From Bacillota bacterium (GTDB taxonomy: Bacteria > Bacillota > Clostridia > Christensenellales > Aristaeellaceae): DNA of 27,159 nucleotides. Below, in pieces: positions 14,369 to 21,902 of this stretch. The notes under the pieces are model-generated. The model was not told where the DNA came from. It searched no databases and saw only the letters and a list, made by a program, of their open reading frames with translations. The stretch spans positions 1 through 27,159 of the forward strand of contig JAEWVC010000003.1 of assembly GCA_023459275.1 (NCBI GenBank), written 5' to 3'. Both the position numbers and the translations under genes were made by a program. Position 1 is the stretch's first letter. Each line of letters starts with the position of its first letter.

Positions 14369-15943
14369 TTGGACTGGAACCTTCTATTCACCAGCTATGC
14401 CCAGGTGATGCTGAACCCCCAGGTGATCCTGATGCTGTTTGTAGGCGCGGCCGGCGGCGTGTTGCTGGGCGCGATCCCCGGGCTGACCGCCACCATGGGC
14501 GTGGCGCTGCTGATCCCCTTTTCTTTCGGGATGGACCTGATCCCCTCCATTGGCCTGCTGCTGGGCATCTATTGCGGCGGGATGTACGGCGGTTCCATCT
14601 CGGCGATCCTGATCCACACCCCCGGCACGCCCGCGGCTGCGGCCACGGTGCTGGACGGCTATCCCATGGGCCAAAGGGGTGAGGCGGGGCGGGCAATGTC
14701 CATTGCCATGTTTGCCTCCTTTATCGGCGGGGTGATCGGCGCGCTTTTGATGACCTTCCTCTCGCCCCTCATCGCTTCTGCCGCGCTGGCCTTCGGCCCT
14801 GCGGAAATGTTTATGCTGGCCATGTTCGGCCTGTCGGTGATCATTTCCATCTCCGGCACCTCCATCACCAAAGGTCTGATGAGCGCCTTTCTGGGGTTGT
14901 TGCTTTGCACCGTAGGCATGGACAAAACCTGCGGCTACCTCCGCTTTATTCCCAAGGGGGTCTATGGCCTGTACGAGGGGCTGCCCTTCATTCCCACGCT
15001 GATCGGCCTGTTTGCCATTGCCGAAGTATTCGCCAGCATTGAAAAAATGGCCCGCGGGGAACTAAGCCCCGTGCAGGCAACCCTCAAGATCAAGCGCGTA
15101 CTGCCTTCTTTTTCCGATATCAGGCGCATTTGGAAAAACATACTCTCCGGCGGGCTGATCGGCGCGTTCATCGGCGCCATCCCCGGGGCGGGCGGCGACA
15201 TCGGCGCTTTTGTGTCCTACGGCGTCTCCAAAGGCACCAGCAGGCATCCTGAAAAATTTGGCACCGGCATTCCGGAGGGCATTGCGGCAACGGAAAGCGC
15301 CAACAACGGCTGCTCCGGCGGCGCTATGATCCCACTTCTGTCCCTGGGCGTACCGGGCGACAGTGTGACCGCCGTGCTGTTGGGCGCTTTCATCATGAAA
15401 GGCATCACCCCCGGCCCCATGATGTATGTCAACGAACTGCCCACCGTATACGGGGTGTTCGCGGCGCTGATGCTGGCCAACCTGGCCATGCTGGTGGTGG
15501 GCATGCTGGGTGTCCGCTTCTTTGCAAAGATTATTTCCGTCAATAAAAAGGTGCTTATGCCCTGCATCCTGGTGGTGAGCATGGTGGGCGCCTACGCCAT
15601 CAATCAAAACTTGTTCGACGTGGGTGTGGCCCTGGCGTTCGGCGCGCTGGGCTACCTTTTGCAAAAGTATGATTTTCCCCTATCCCCCATCCTGCTGGCC
15701 CTGATCCTGGGCCCCATGTCCGAAAGCAATTTCCGCCGTTTCATGCAGATTGCCAAGGGCAATTTCATGTCCATCTTCTCACACCCCATCTGCGTGGCGT
15801 TTATCGTGCTGTCCATTGCCTCGCTGATCTTTTCCGTGATCAACCAGCGCAAGATCAACAGGCGGTCCAACACGGCCATGGGTGACGGCCAGGTGGCGGA
15901 CGTGGCGGAAGCTGTGGAGGAAAGCAGGAATATTTCCAACTGA
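14369..15943 (+). CDS. tctA: Tripartite tricarboxylate transporter large permease subunit
   Basis: A 524-residue membrane protein of the TctA family with about 11-12 hydrophobic segments. It begins MDWNLLFTSYAQVMLNPQVI. It has the two conserved internal motifs GAIPGLTATMGVALLIPFSF and GAIPGAGGDIGAFVSYGVSK, plus IYCGGMYGGSISAILIHTPG. It imports substrate delivered by TctC using an ion gradient. The start codon is TTG at 14369, 8 nt after AAGGAGG. Two ATGs lie between the ribosome site and the TTG (14362 and 14365), but they read another frame and give no family sequence. An intrinsic terminator follows, closing the operon. Confidence 0.94.
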   Translation: MDWNLLFTSYAQVMLNPQVILMLFVGAAGGVLLGAIPGLTATMGVALLIPFSFGMDLIPSIGLLLGIYCGGMYGGSISAILIHTPGTPAAAATVLDGYPMGQRGEAGRAMSIAMFASFIGGVIGALLMTFLSPLIASAALAFGPAEMFMLAMFGLSVIISISGTSITKGLMSAFLGLLLCTVGMDKTCGYLRFIPKGVYGLYEGLPFIPTLIGLFAIAEVFASIEKMARGELSPVQATLKIKRVLPSFSDIRRIWKNILSGGLIGAFIGAIPGAGGDIGAFVSYGVSKGTSRHPEKFGTGIPEGIAATESANNGCSGGAMIPLLSLGVPGDSVTAVLLGAFIMKGITPGPMMYVNELPTVYGVFAALMLANLAMLVVGMLGVRFFAKIISVNKKVLMPCILVVSMVGAYAINQNLFDVGVALAFGALGYLLQKYDFPLSPILLALILGPMSESNFRRFMQIAKGNFMSIFSHPICVAFIVLSIASLIFSVINQRKINRRSNTAMGDGQVADVAEAVEESRNISN

Positions 15944-15964
15944 AAACGGAAGGAAGCAGATACG

Positions 15965-15995
15965 AAAGGCAGGCTTTTGAAAAGCCTGCCTTTTT
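15965..15995 (+). terminator. Intrinsic terminator of the tctCBA operon
   Basis: AAGGCAGGCTTTT and AAAAGCCTGCCTT form a long stem followed by a T run (15991-15995), 22 bp after the tctA stop. Confidence 0.9.
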
Positions 15996-16006
15996 ATGTG
16001 AAAACG

Positions 16007-16249
16007 CTATTCATATCTAAGAAGAAGGCTCAGCTTATGATCTGCATCGCCCTTGGATATGATCTCAAACACCTTGCCTCTGATCTTTTGCATAGGGCCG
16101 CTCCAAATGATTCTTTGTCCCGGGCATACAAAGATATTGCGCGTTATTTCCGAAATAAGTATACTATGTAACGGTACAGGATTCAATAGACTGCCAAATA
16201 TGCCTGTCCGGTCCATGGAGGTGCCGCAGCATGATGGAAAGGGCTGCAC
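16007..16249 (-). pseudogene. NusG/LoaP-like C-terminal (KOW) remnant
   Basis: An 80-codon minus-strand frame whose last 65 residues resemble the second half of a NusG-family antiterminator. TGIFGSLLNPVPLHSILISE corresponds to the TGFVG...PVPL linker region of NusG proteins. PGQRIIWSGPMQKIRGKVFE has the KOW pattern with GP followed by G-x-V. The N-terminal NGN domain is absent, because the upstream minus-strand sequence runs into the exporter gene on the other strand. No ribosome site was seen. It is therefore most likely a truncated relic, or possibly a chance frame. It overlaps the promoter proposed for the exporter. Confidence 0.45.
16137..16165 (+). promoter_or_regulatory. Promoter of MMPL exporter with palindromic operator
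   Basis: TTGCGC (16137-16142), 17-bp spacer, TATACT (16160-16165). The spacer holds TTATTTC-C-GAAATAA (16144-16158), a perfect 15-bp palindrome exactly between the -35 and -10 boxes, where a repressor would block RNA polymerase. No regulator gene adjoins. Confidence 0.6.
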
Positions 16250-18399
16250 GGCTGATCATACGCCGCCGCGTATTCTTTTTGATCCTCTATATCATCCTGA
16301 TCCCGGCCTGTTTTATGATGTTCCGATGGGTGCATATCAATTTTGACTTTACCCGGTATCTGAGCGAAGCCACCATGACCAAGCGTTCGCTTACGCTGAT
16401 GGAAAAGGAATTCGGCAAAAGCGGGCAGCTTCGCATCATGTTTAAAAACCTGCCGGACGCGGACCTGTCATCCGCCCTTGACACCCTGAACGCCATGGAG
16501 GAGGTCACATTGGCCGCCCATGATGAGGAAACCGGCGATCAGACCGTTTCCGGGACAACCTACCGGCTGGTAACCGTGATGCTGCGCGACACGGATGAAA
16601 TGGGAACCGCTCAAAAGCTGATGACCGCGTTTCCAAATGCCGTCATGGCCGGCTCCGACGTGGATACCTGGCAATTGAACAAGAGCATATCGGAAGAGAT
16701 CACGGTTGCCTTGGCCATTGCCGTAGCCGTGGTGCTTTTGATCCTTTTCCTCACCTCCCACGCCTATTTTGAGCCCTTTTTGATTTTACTGGTGCTGGCG
16801 GTATCCATCGTGGTCAATATGGGCACCAACTGGATTTTCGGCACGATCTCCTTCGTGACCTACGCTGTGTGCGCCATTTTGCAGCTTGCCCTGGCCATGG
16901 ATTACGCCATCTTCCTGCTGCACAGCTACAACAGGTTCAGAGACGGCGGAATGCAGGATGCGCAGGCGGTGGCGGCCGCCATGAAGCAGTCCTTCATGCC
17001 CATCGTTTCCAGCGCCTTCACCACCGTGGCGGGCATGCTGGCGCTGCTGTTTATGAGCTTTACCATCGGTTTTGACATCGGCATTGTGCTGGCCAAGGGC
17101 ATTATCATCAGCATGCTTACGGTATTCACCCTCATGCCCGCGCTGATCCTGCTGTTTAAAGGCGCGCTTGTCAAGACAAAACACAAGCCCCTGCCAATAG
17201 GCGGAAAGTACCTGGCGGCGTTTGTATCCCGCGGACGCCTGTGGCTCCCGCTGCTTTTGGTGCCGGTCATCCTTGTTTCTTTCGCCCTTCAAACCAGGAA
17301 TACGTACCTGTTTACCGACAGCGGCATGAATCCCAATTCCGCAAAAATCGACGCGGTATTCGGCAGCGGCAACAAACTGGCCATACTGGTGCCGTCAGAC
17401 GGCTCGGACGAGGCGTATGAGCGCCAAACCACGCTGGTTGAAAAGATCCGCGCTGTTGATGTGTACGGCCAGCCTGCGGTGACGGACATACAAGCCATGG
17501 TCACCACAGGGCAAGAGGCGCTGAAATATTACACACCGGAGGATGTGGCCTCCCTGCTGAATGTTAATTCCACCCTGGCCAGCCTTTTCTTCCGCGTGAA
17601 CGGTCTGGGGGATAAGGCCAGGGCGGACAGGCTGATCGGCCTGGCCTCCGGCGTGATGCAGGATAACGCTGAGCTTGCCCAGCTGCAAAACAGCCTCGCG
17701 CTGCTTAACGGCGCTTTCAACGGGCCGGATTATGCGCGAATGATCGTAACGATGGATGTGCCTGTGGGCGGGGACGCCTCCGATCGTGCCGTGGAGGGGC
17801 TGCTTTCCGCCTCAGAGGCGGTTTATGGGCAGGATTTTGGCATTGTAGGCATGGCTATGTCCGCCTACGATATCGGGAACGCATTTCAGGGCGACCTTCT
17901 GCGGGTGAGTCTTATCACCCTGGCGGCCATATTAATCATCGTGGCCGTTTCCTTCCGCTCCCTTCTTACCTCGCTGCTCCTGACGGCTGTCATCCAGGGG
18001 GCCATCTTTATCAACATGGCCATCTCCAAAGCGGCGGGCCAACCGATCTTTTTTGTCTCCTACCTGATCTGCATGGCCATTCAAATGGGCGCGACCATCG
18101 ATTATGCCATCCTGCTCACCAACAACTACCGTTGGCACCAGGCGGACCTTTCGCCCAAGGAAAGCCTTGGAGCTGCGCTTATCCAGTCGCTGCCCACCAT
18201 TTTGACCTCCGGCAGCATTATGACCGCGGCCGGTTACATCATCGGCAGGGTCAGCACGGTCTATTACATTTCCTCCATCGGCCTTTTGCTGGCCAGGGGG
18301 GCCGCGATATCGGTGGTGATGGTGCTCACACTGCTTCCGGCGCTGCTCTTTTCCCTGGACAAGGTGGTGACAAAGGGGGTAGGCCCGGGAAAGGGGTAG
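16231..18399 (+). CDS. MMPL/RND-family membrane exporter
   Basis: A 722-residue inner-membrane transporter of the RND superfamily, MMPL branch. The plan is a duplicated unit: one membrane helix (residues about 12-30), an extracytoplasmic domain to about 150, and a block of five helices to about 310. This is repeated with the helix near 340, a second outer domain to about 560, and five helices to about 710. The proton-relay aspartates are in matching places: D224 in LAMDYAIFLLHSYNRF and D624 in ATIDYAILLTNNYRW. Such proteins export lipids or other hydrophobic compounds using the proton gradient. The start ATG follows GGAGG by 9 nt. No adaptor or outer-membrane channel gene is nearby, as expected for a single-membrane cell. 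The substrate is unknown. Confidence 0.9.
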   Translation: MMERAARLIIRRRVFFLILYIILIPACFMMFRWVHINFDFTRYLSEATMTKRSLTLMEKEFGKSGQLRIMFKNLPDADLSSALDTLNAMEEVTLAAHDEETGDQTVSGTTYRLVTVMLRDTDEMGTAQKLMTAFPNAVMAGSDVDTWQLNKSISEEITVALAIAVAVVLLILFLTSHAYFEPFLILLVLAVSIVVNMGTNWIFGTISFVTYAVCAILQLALAMDYAIFLLHSYNRFRDGGMQDAQAVAAAMKQSFMPIVSSAFTTVAGMLALLFMSFTIGFDIGIVLAKGIIISMLTVFTLMPALILLFKGALVKTKHKPLPIGGKYLAAFVSRGRLWLPLLLVPVILVSFALQTRNTYLFTDSGMNPNSAKIDAVFGSGNKLAILVPSDGSDEAYERQTTLVEKIRAVDVYGQPAVTDIQAMVTTGQEALKYYTPEDVASLLNVNSTLASLFFRVNGLGDKARADRLIGLASGVMQDNAELAQLQNSLALLNGAFNGPDYARMIVTMDVPVGGDASDRAVEGLLSASEAVYGQDFGIVGMAMSAYDIGNAFQGDLLRVSLITLAAILIIVAVSFRSLLTSLLLTAVIQGAIFINMAISKAAGQPIFFVSYLICMAIQMGATIDYAILLTNNYRWHQADLSPKESLGAALIQSLPTILTSGSIMTAAGYIIGRVSTVYYISSIGLLLARGAAISVVMVLTLLPALLFSLDKVVTKGVGPGKG

Positions 18400-18440
18400 G
18401 GCGCTTCCCCAAAAAACCGTAAGGAATAGGTACAGCCCGG

Positions 18441-18469
18441 TTCAAACGCCATTTTTATGCTTATATAAA
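18441..18469 (+). promoter_or_regulatory. Possible promoter of the GlsB/YeaQ-like gene
   Basis: TTCAAA (18441-18446), 17-bp spacer, TATAAA (18464-18469), in the 123-bp gap after the exporter gene. The match is moderate. Confidence 0.45.
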
Positions 18470-18522
18470 AACATGTTCACGGTAAGCAATGGCATACGCC
18501 ATAAAAAAAGGAGGCTCATTGT

Positions 18523-18771
18523 ATGGGAATCATAGGTTGGCTTATCCTGGGCGCACTGGCCGGCTGGATCGCCAGCATGTTTACGGGAAACAACAAACGG
18601 ATGGGGCTTTTCGCCAATATCATCGTCGGCATCATCGGCTCTTCCATCGGCGGGTTCATCTTCAACCTGCTGGGCGGGAAGGGTGTAACGGGTCTGAACC
18701 TGTGGAGCCTCATTGTGGCGGTGGTGGGATCGGCTGTGCTGCTTGCCATCATCAACGCCATCCGCAGATAA
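18523..18771 (+). CDS. GlsB/YeaQ/YmgE-family small membrane protein
   Basis: An 82-residue protein with three hydrophobic segments: MGIIGWLILGALAGWIASMF, MGLFANIIVGIIGSSIGGFI, and LWSLIVAVVGSAVLLAIINA. The glycine-rich pattern and length match the transglycosylase-associated (GlsB/YeaQ/YmgE) family, often induced by stress in Firmicutes; the biochemical role is not established. The ATG follows AAAGGAGG. The stop codon is directly next to the stop codon of the convergent deiminase-like gene, with no space for a terminator between them. Confidence 0.9.
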   Translation: MGIIGWLILGALAGWIASMFTGNNKRMGLFANIIVGIIGSSIGGFIFNLLGGKGVTGLNLWSLIVAVVGSAVLLAIINAIRR

Positions 18772-19704
18772 TCAGACGCAAGTCCTTCCGTCCCGCCAAA
18801 CCCGCAGGGTCAGGCACCGCAAGCTTCCCCCGCCCGCCAGCAGCGCATCGGGATGGAAGAAAATGCATTTTACGCCTTCGCGCTCCAAGAGGTTCACCGT
18901 AGCTTGGGCCAGGGCCAGGTCGTAATGGACGATCACCCCCTGCTCAAGCGGGACAAACGAGCATCCCCATTGCCGCTGTTCCTTGTCGGCAATGGGGATC
19001 AGGTTTATTTTGCGCTCCTTCATGAAGGCTTCTATGGGAATGGATTCGCTTTTCCCCCTGGTTACGCGGTATGTTTCCAAAAAAGCCGGCGGATAATAGA
19101 GCATCAAATGCTCCGTAATGCGGCCCAGGACCATGTCTGGATGCATGAACCTTCTTTCCTGGGGAATTCTGGCATAGAGAACCTCCTCAAAATACCCCAG
19201 GATAAAATCAATAAACTGCCGGATGGCGCGCCTGCCGTGGCGTTCGGTGTCGGCTACAAAGACCGTTTGGGGCGACAGAAGAAGGCAGCCTTCAAAGTCC
19301 TCTCCCTCTTGCGGTTCATACAGCAACGGGATCTGCAAATCGGCCAGCGCCTCCCCCACCACAATTTCCTCGTGGCAGCGGCCTCTTGATGACATTTTTG
19401 ATACGATGGCCCCGTGGGAGGTTATCACCGCCGTATCGTGTAGGTAGGCAAGATTGGGAAGCCTTTCCAAAAGCTACAGGTTGCGCCGCACATGGCCGCC
19501 AAGCTCCAGCACCTTGACCCCCTGGCTGGCAAGCAGTTCGCCATAGCTTTGATGCTCCTCAAGGTATCTATCCACATCCGGAACCCTGTCAAACAAAAAG
19601 AATCCCCGGTTTTCTTCCGTCACCTTTTTCAGGGATGCTTCCGGGCGGTGCAGCAGCACCGTTTTCAGCCTGCCGAATTTTTCGATACCATACCGGCTCT
19701 GCAA
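18772..19704 (-). pseudogene. Arginine-deiminase-like (amidinotransferase fold) gene interrupted by in-frame TAG
   Basis: Two adjacent frames in the same reading phase make one protein of about 310 residues. The first part (19704-19474) starts at a TTG with GAGGG upstream and has the deiminase N-terminus KTVLLHRPEASL and PDVDRYLEEHQSYGELLASQ. It ends VRRNL at TAG (19474-19476). The second part continues at once with LLERLPNLAYLHDTAVITSH and keeps FMHPDMVLGRI, GCSFVPLEQGVIVHYD and the catalytic cysteine region LAGGGSLRCLTLRVWRD. The fold is that of guanidino-group-modifying enzymes such as arginine deiminase or dimethylargininase. Apart from the TAG the frame is intact, so this is a recent nonsense mutation, a sequence error or, less likely, a read-through codon. 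The 140 bp upstream hold only a hairpin. Confidence 0.75.
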
Positions 19705-19748
19705 GCGGATCCCTCATCCCGCCCGTTTTTTTGATCCCCAGGACATCT

Positions 19749-19777
19749 CCGGGCCTATACGATGCAGTATGGCCCGG
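19749..19777. other. Stem-loop between DUF1801 and deiminase-like genes
   Basis: CCGGGCC (19749-19755) and GGCCCGG (19771-19777) pair, with ATAC/GTAT continuing the stem after a one-base bulge. There is no adjoining T run. It lies downstream of the DUF1801 gene and in the leader of the deiminase-like gene on the minus strand. Its role is unclear. Confidence 0.4.
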
Positions 19778-19844
19778 TCCTCTCATCAAAAACCGTGGCA
19801 AGTTTGGCCATTGTGCAAAAGGGCGTTCCAAGGGCACCGGCCGG

Positions 19845-20228
19845 CTATTTTTTGCTTTTCCCTTTCGCAAGTGCCTCGTTTTCCGCCATGCGGAATGTCA
19901 CGATCCTGAAGATCAGCTCATGAGGCAGCGGCTTGTTGTACGGAAACTGAATCGCTCCCTTGGAGGTTTTGTACTCCTTCAACTCCTCCGCAAAATTCGC
20001 AACGCCGTTTGCGCCCGGATAAAAGCCCAAGTGGTTTTTGTTCCCGGCAAAATGCACAAGATTCCCATGGTAAAAAAAGGTGGCCATCCCCCAGCTGATT
20101 TTCTCCGTAGCTGCAGGAGCAGCTTTCCGTATGGTTTTACGGATGTCTTCCATGACTGTCTGGATTTCGGGCGGGAACCCGGCAATATACGCATCGACGT
20201 TTTCGGGTGCCGCATAGTTCTTTTCCAT
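19845..20228 (-). CDS. DUF1801 (YdhG-like) protein
   Basis: A 127-residue soluble protein of the DUF1801 family. Marks are DAYIAGFPPEIQTVMEDIRK, EKISWGMATFFYHGNLVHFA, HLGFYPGANGVANFAEELKE and GAIQFPYNKPLPHELIFRIV. This family shares a fold with frataxin-like iron-binding proteins, but its function is not established. Two in-frame ATGs exist. The one at 20249 overlaps the araC stop and lacks a ribosome site. The one at 20228 starts 8 nt after that stop with AGAGAAG before it and is preferred. It probably forms an operon with the AraC gene. Confidence 0.88.
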   Translation of the reverse strand: MEKNYAAPENVDAYIAGFPPEIQTVMEDIRKTIRKAAPAATEKISWGMATFFYHGNLVHFAGNKNHLGFYPGANGVANFAEELKEYKTSKGAIQFPYNKPLPHELIFRIVTFRMAENEALAKGKSKK

Positions 20229-20236
20229 ATCTTCTC

Positions 20237-21010
20237 TTATCCTTTCCATTTTTGTCTGAGCCTGTAATATGTAGAATAGTTTTCAAAGCCCGCGTTGTAG
20301 GCCGCCTCCGCCGCAGGTGTCCCAAGGTCCCGCATATGCTCGGCATACATCAGGCGCTTATACCGCACGTAATCCATGACCGACCGGCCCGTGGCTTTCA
20401 TAAAGACACGGCTGATCTGATTTTTGCTCATGAAAAACTGTTGTGACAACATATCAAGCGTTATCTTCTGGGAAAAATTGATATTGATATGCTGTATGAT
20501 CTTTTGCGGCAGCGTAAGCTCTGTGTCAGACACTTCCAGCGGCCGCATAATGCTGTGCATGTTCAGGATCTGGCAAAGCAGGGCGATCAACCGTGCGCTG
20601 GCCGCCTGGCGTGCAAGCTTCTCCGGATATGCATAGCACTCTTTCAGCGCCATCAGCTCATAAAGTATGAAATCCATGTTCTCCAGATAGATGCCGGCTG
20701 ACTGGAAAGGCTGCAAAAGCTGCGTCCTGATATCCTCAGAGATGAGTTGCGGATCAAAATGCAGCGTGATCCGCTCATACTTCTCGGCCGTCTTTACCCG
20801 GCACTCGTGAAAAGTGCCGGGCGCCATTAAAAGCACGCTTTTGGGCTTGGGAAAAAACGGGATACCGTTTACCAGATAGTCAACCGATCCGCTGATGAAA
20901 TAGTAAATTTCATAGAGAGGATGGCAATGCAGCTTGTATATCACCTTCATGTCATACGTGGTGTTATGGGCAACATTCACATGATCCAAAAAATACCTTT
21001 GCAGATGCAT
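20237..21010 (-). CDS. AraC-family transcriptional regulator
   Basis: A 257-residue regulator. Residues 1-150 form a cupin sensor domain (LHCHPLYEIYYFISGSVDYL, VLLMAPGTFHECRV). The C-terminal 100 residues hold two helix-turn-helix motifs (ITLDMLSQQFFMSKNQISRV; AAEAAYNAGFENYSTYYRLR) as in AraC/XylS proteins. ATG 21010 is chosen because AAGGG lies 6 nt before it; a GTG one codon earlier is possible. It diverges from the carbohydrate operon starting at 21140 and is very likely its regulator, responding to a sugar or sugar-derived ligand in the cupin. Direct repeats in the shared gap overlap both promoters. Confidence 0.94.
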   Translation of the reverse strand: MHLQRYFLDHVNVAHNTTYDMKVIYKLHCHPLYEIYYFISGSVDYLVNGIPFFPKPKSVLLMAPGTFHECRVKTAEKYERITLHFDPQLISEDIRTQLLQPFQSAGIYLENMDFILYELMALKECYAYPEKLARQAASARLIALLCQILNMHSIMRPLEVSDTELTLPQKIIQHININFSQKITLDMLSQQFFMSKNQISRVFMKATGRSVMDYVRYKRLMYAEHMRDLGTPAAEAAYNAGFENYSTYYRLRQKWKG

Positions 21011-21036
21011 CACTGCCCTTCATGCAAGCTATGTAT

Positions 21037-21065
21037 ATTCTACTCCGTAATGGTGCACAACGCAA
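21037..21065 (-). promoter_or_regulatory. Likely promoter of the araC-type gene
   Basis: Minus strand: TTGCGT (21060-21065), 17-bp spacer, TAGAAT (21037-21042). The -35 box lies inside the distal ACGCAAT repeat, suggesting autoregulation by the AraC protein. Confidence 0.55.
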
Positions 21066-21096
21066 TATATCCATCAAAAAACGCAATGTACATTGC
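21060..21096. promoter_or_regulatory. Probable AraC-family operator: 21-bp-spaced direct repeats plus palindrome
   Basis: ACGCAAT occurs at 21060-21066 and again at 21081-21087, exactly 21 bp apart (two helical turns), as expected for a dimeric AraC protein. The second copy is part of the perfect palindrome GCAATGTACATTGC (21083-21096), which touches the -35 box of the operon promoter. Confidence 0.55.
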
Positions 21097-21121
21097 ACGA
21101 AAAACAGGATAGACTTATAAA
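21093..21121 (+). promoter_or_regulatory. Promoter of the carbohydrate operon
   Basis: TTGCAC (21093-21098), 17-bp spacer, TATAAA (21116-21121), 19 bp before the first gene. The imperfect -35 next to the operator fits a positively regulated promoter. Confidence 0.6.
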
Positions 21122-21139
21122 AAACAGAGGTGATTATAT

Positions 21140-21901
21140 ATGATAATCGGAGCACAGGGTTATACTGTCCGCGCCTACACACAAACTGAAAAAGATTTTC
21201 GTATTGCCATGGAGCGGATCGCCAAGATCGGTTATACTGCCGTCCAATTATCGGCCATCGGTCCTATAGCGCCGGAGACCGCAAGAAAAATATGCGACGA
21301 AGCCGGTTTGTCCATCGTGCTGACGCATACGAACCCTGAACGGATGATTACGGACCCTGAAGGGGTGATCCGCGATCACGACATTTTGGGCTGTGACTAT
21401 ATCGGCGTAGGATCCATGCCAGAAAGATACCGCAGCGCCGACTGGATCGACAGATTTGCGGCGGACTTTACCATGCCCGCCAAAAAGATGCGGGACGCCG
21501 GCAAGCTTTTGATGTACCACAACCACAATTTTGAATGGGAGAAACTGCCCGACGGGCGCAGGATACTGGATGTGCTGCTTGATGCCATGCCTGCCTCTTT
21601 GATGGGCGTCACACTGGACACCTATTGGGTGCAGGCTGCCGGAGCCGATGTCTACGCCGCGATCGACAGGCTTGAGGACCGCATCCCATGCGTGCATTTA
21701 AAGGATATGGCCGTCAAGGGGTTCGAACAGCGGATGGCCGCCGTGGGCGACGGGAACATGGATTTTTCCAAAATACTCAAACAGCTTGAAAAGCTTGGCA
21801 AGACGCGGTACCTTCTGGTGGAGCAGGATAATTGCTACGGTGAAAGCCCCTTTGCGTGTCTGAAACGCAGTTATGATTATTTGAAAGGGTTAGGTTATTG
21901 A
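21140..21901 (+). CDS. Sugar phosphate isomerase/epimerase family (TIM barrel)
   Basis: A 253-residue xylose-isomerase-like TIM-barrel protein (COG1082). Probable metal ligands and active-site segments are in order: E in LLMYHNHNFEWEKL, D in GVTLDTYWVQAAGADV, H in IPCVHLKDMAVKG, and E in LLVEQDNCYG. Such enzymes isomerise, epimerise or eliminate sugar derivatives. The ribosome site is GAGGTGAT. It is the first gene of an operon with a Gfo/Idh/MocA dehydrogenase (1 nt gap) and an LplABC-type importer. The pairing with a dehydrogenase suggests redox modification of a sugar or glycoside, for example by 3-keto intermediates, but the substrate is not evident. Confidence 0.92.
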   Translation: MIIGAQGYTVRAYTQTEKDFRIAMERIAKIGYTAVQLSAIGPIAPETARKICDEAGLSIVLTHTNPERMITDPEGVIRDHDILGCDYIGVGSMPERYRSADWIDRFAADFTMPAKKMRDAGKLLMYHNHNFEWEKLPDGRRILDVLLDAMPASLMGVTLDTYWVQAAGADVYAAIDRLEDRIPCVHLKDMAVKGFEQRMAAVGDGNMDFSKILKQLEKLGKTRYLLVEQDNCYGESPFACLKRSYDYLKGLGY

Positions 21902-21902
21902 C

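Noticed and set aside
15977..16171. Plus-strand frame of 64 codons after the tct terminator
   Set aside because: It starts inside the terminator hairpin and has no ribosome site or recognisable sequence.
19474..19476. Pyrrolysine read-through of the TAG in the deiminase-like gene
   Set aside because: TAG is a normal stop elsewhere in the window, no pyrrolysine genes are visible, and a nonsense mutation is simpler; kept only as a remote option in the finding.
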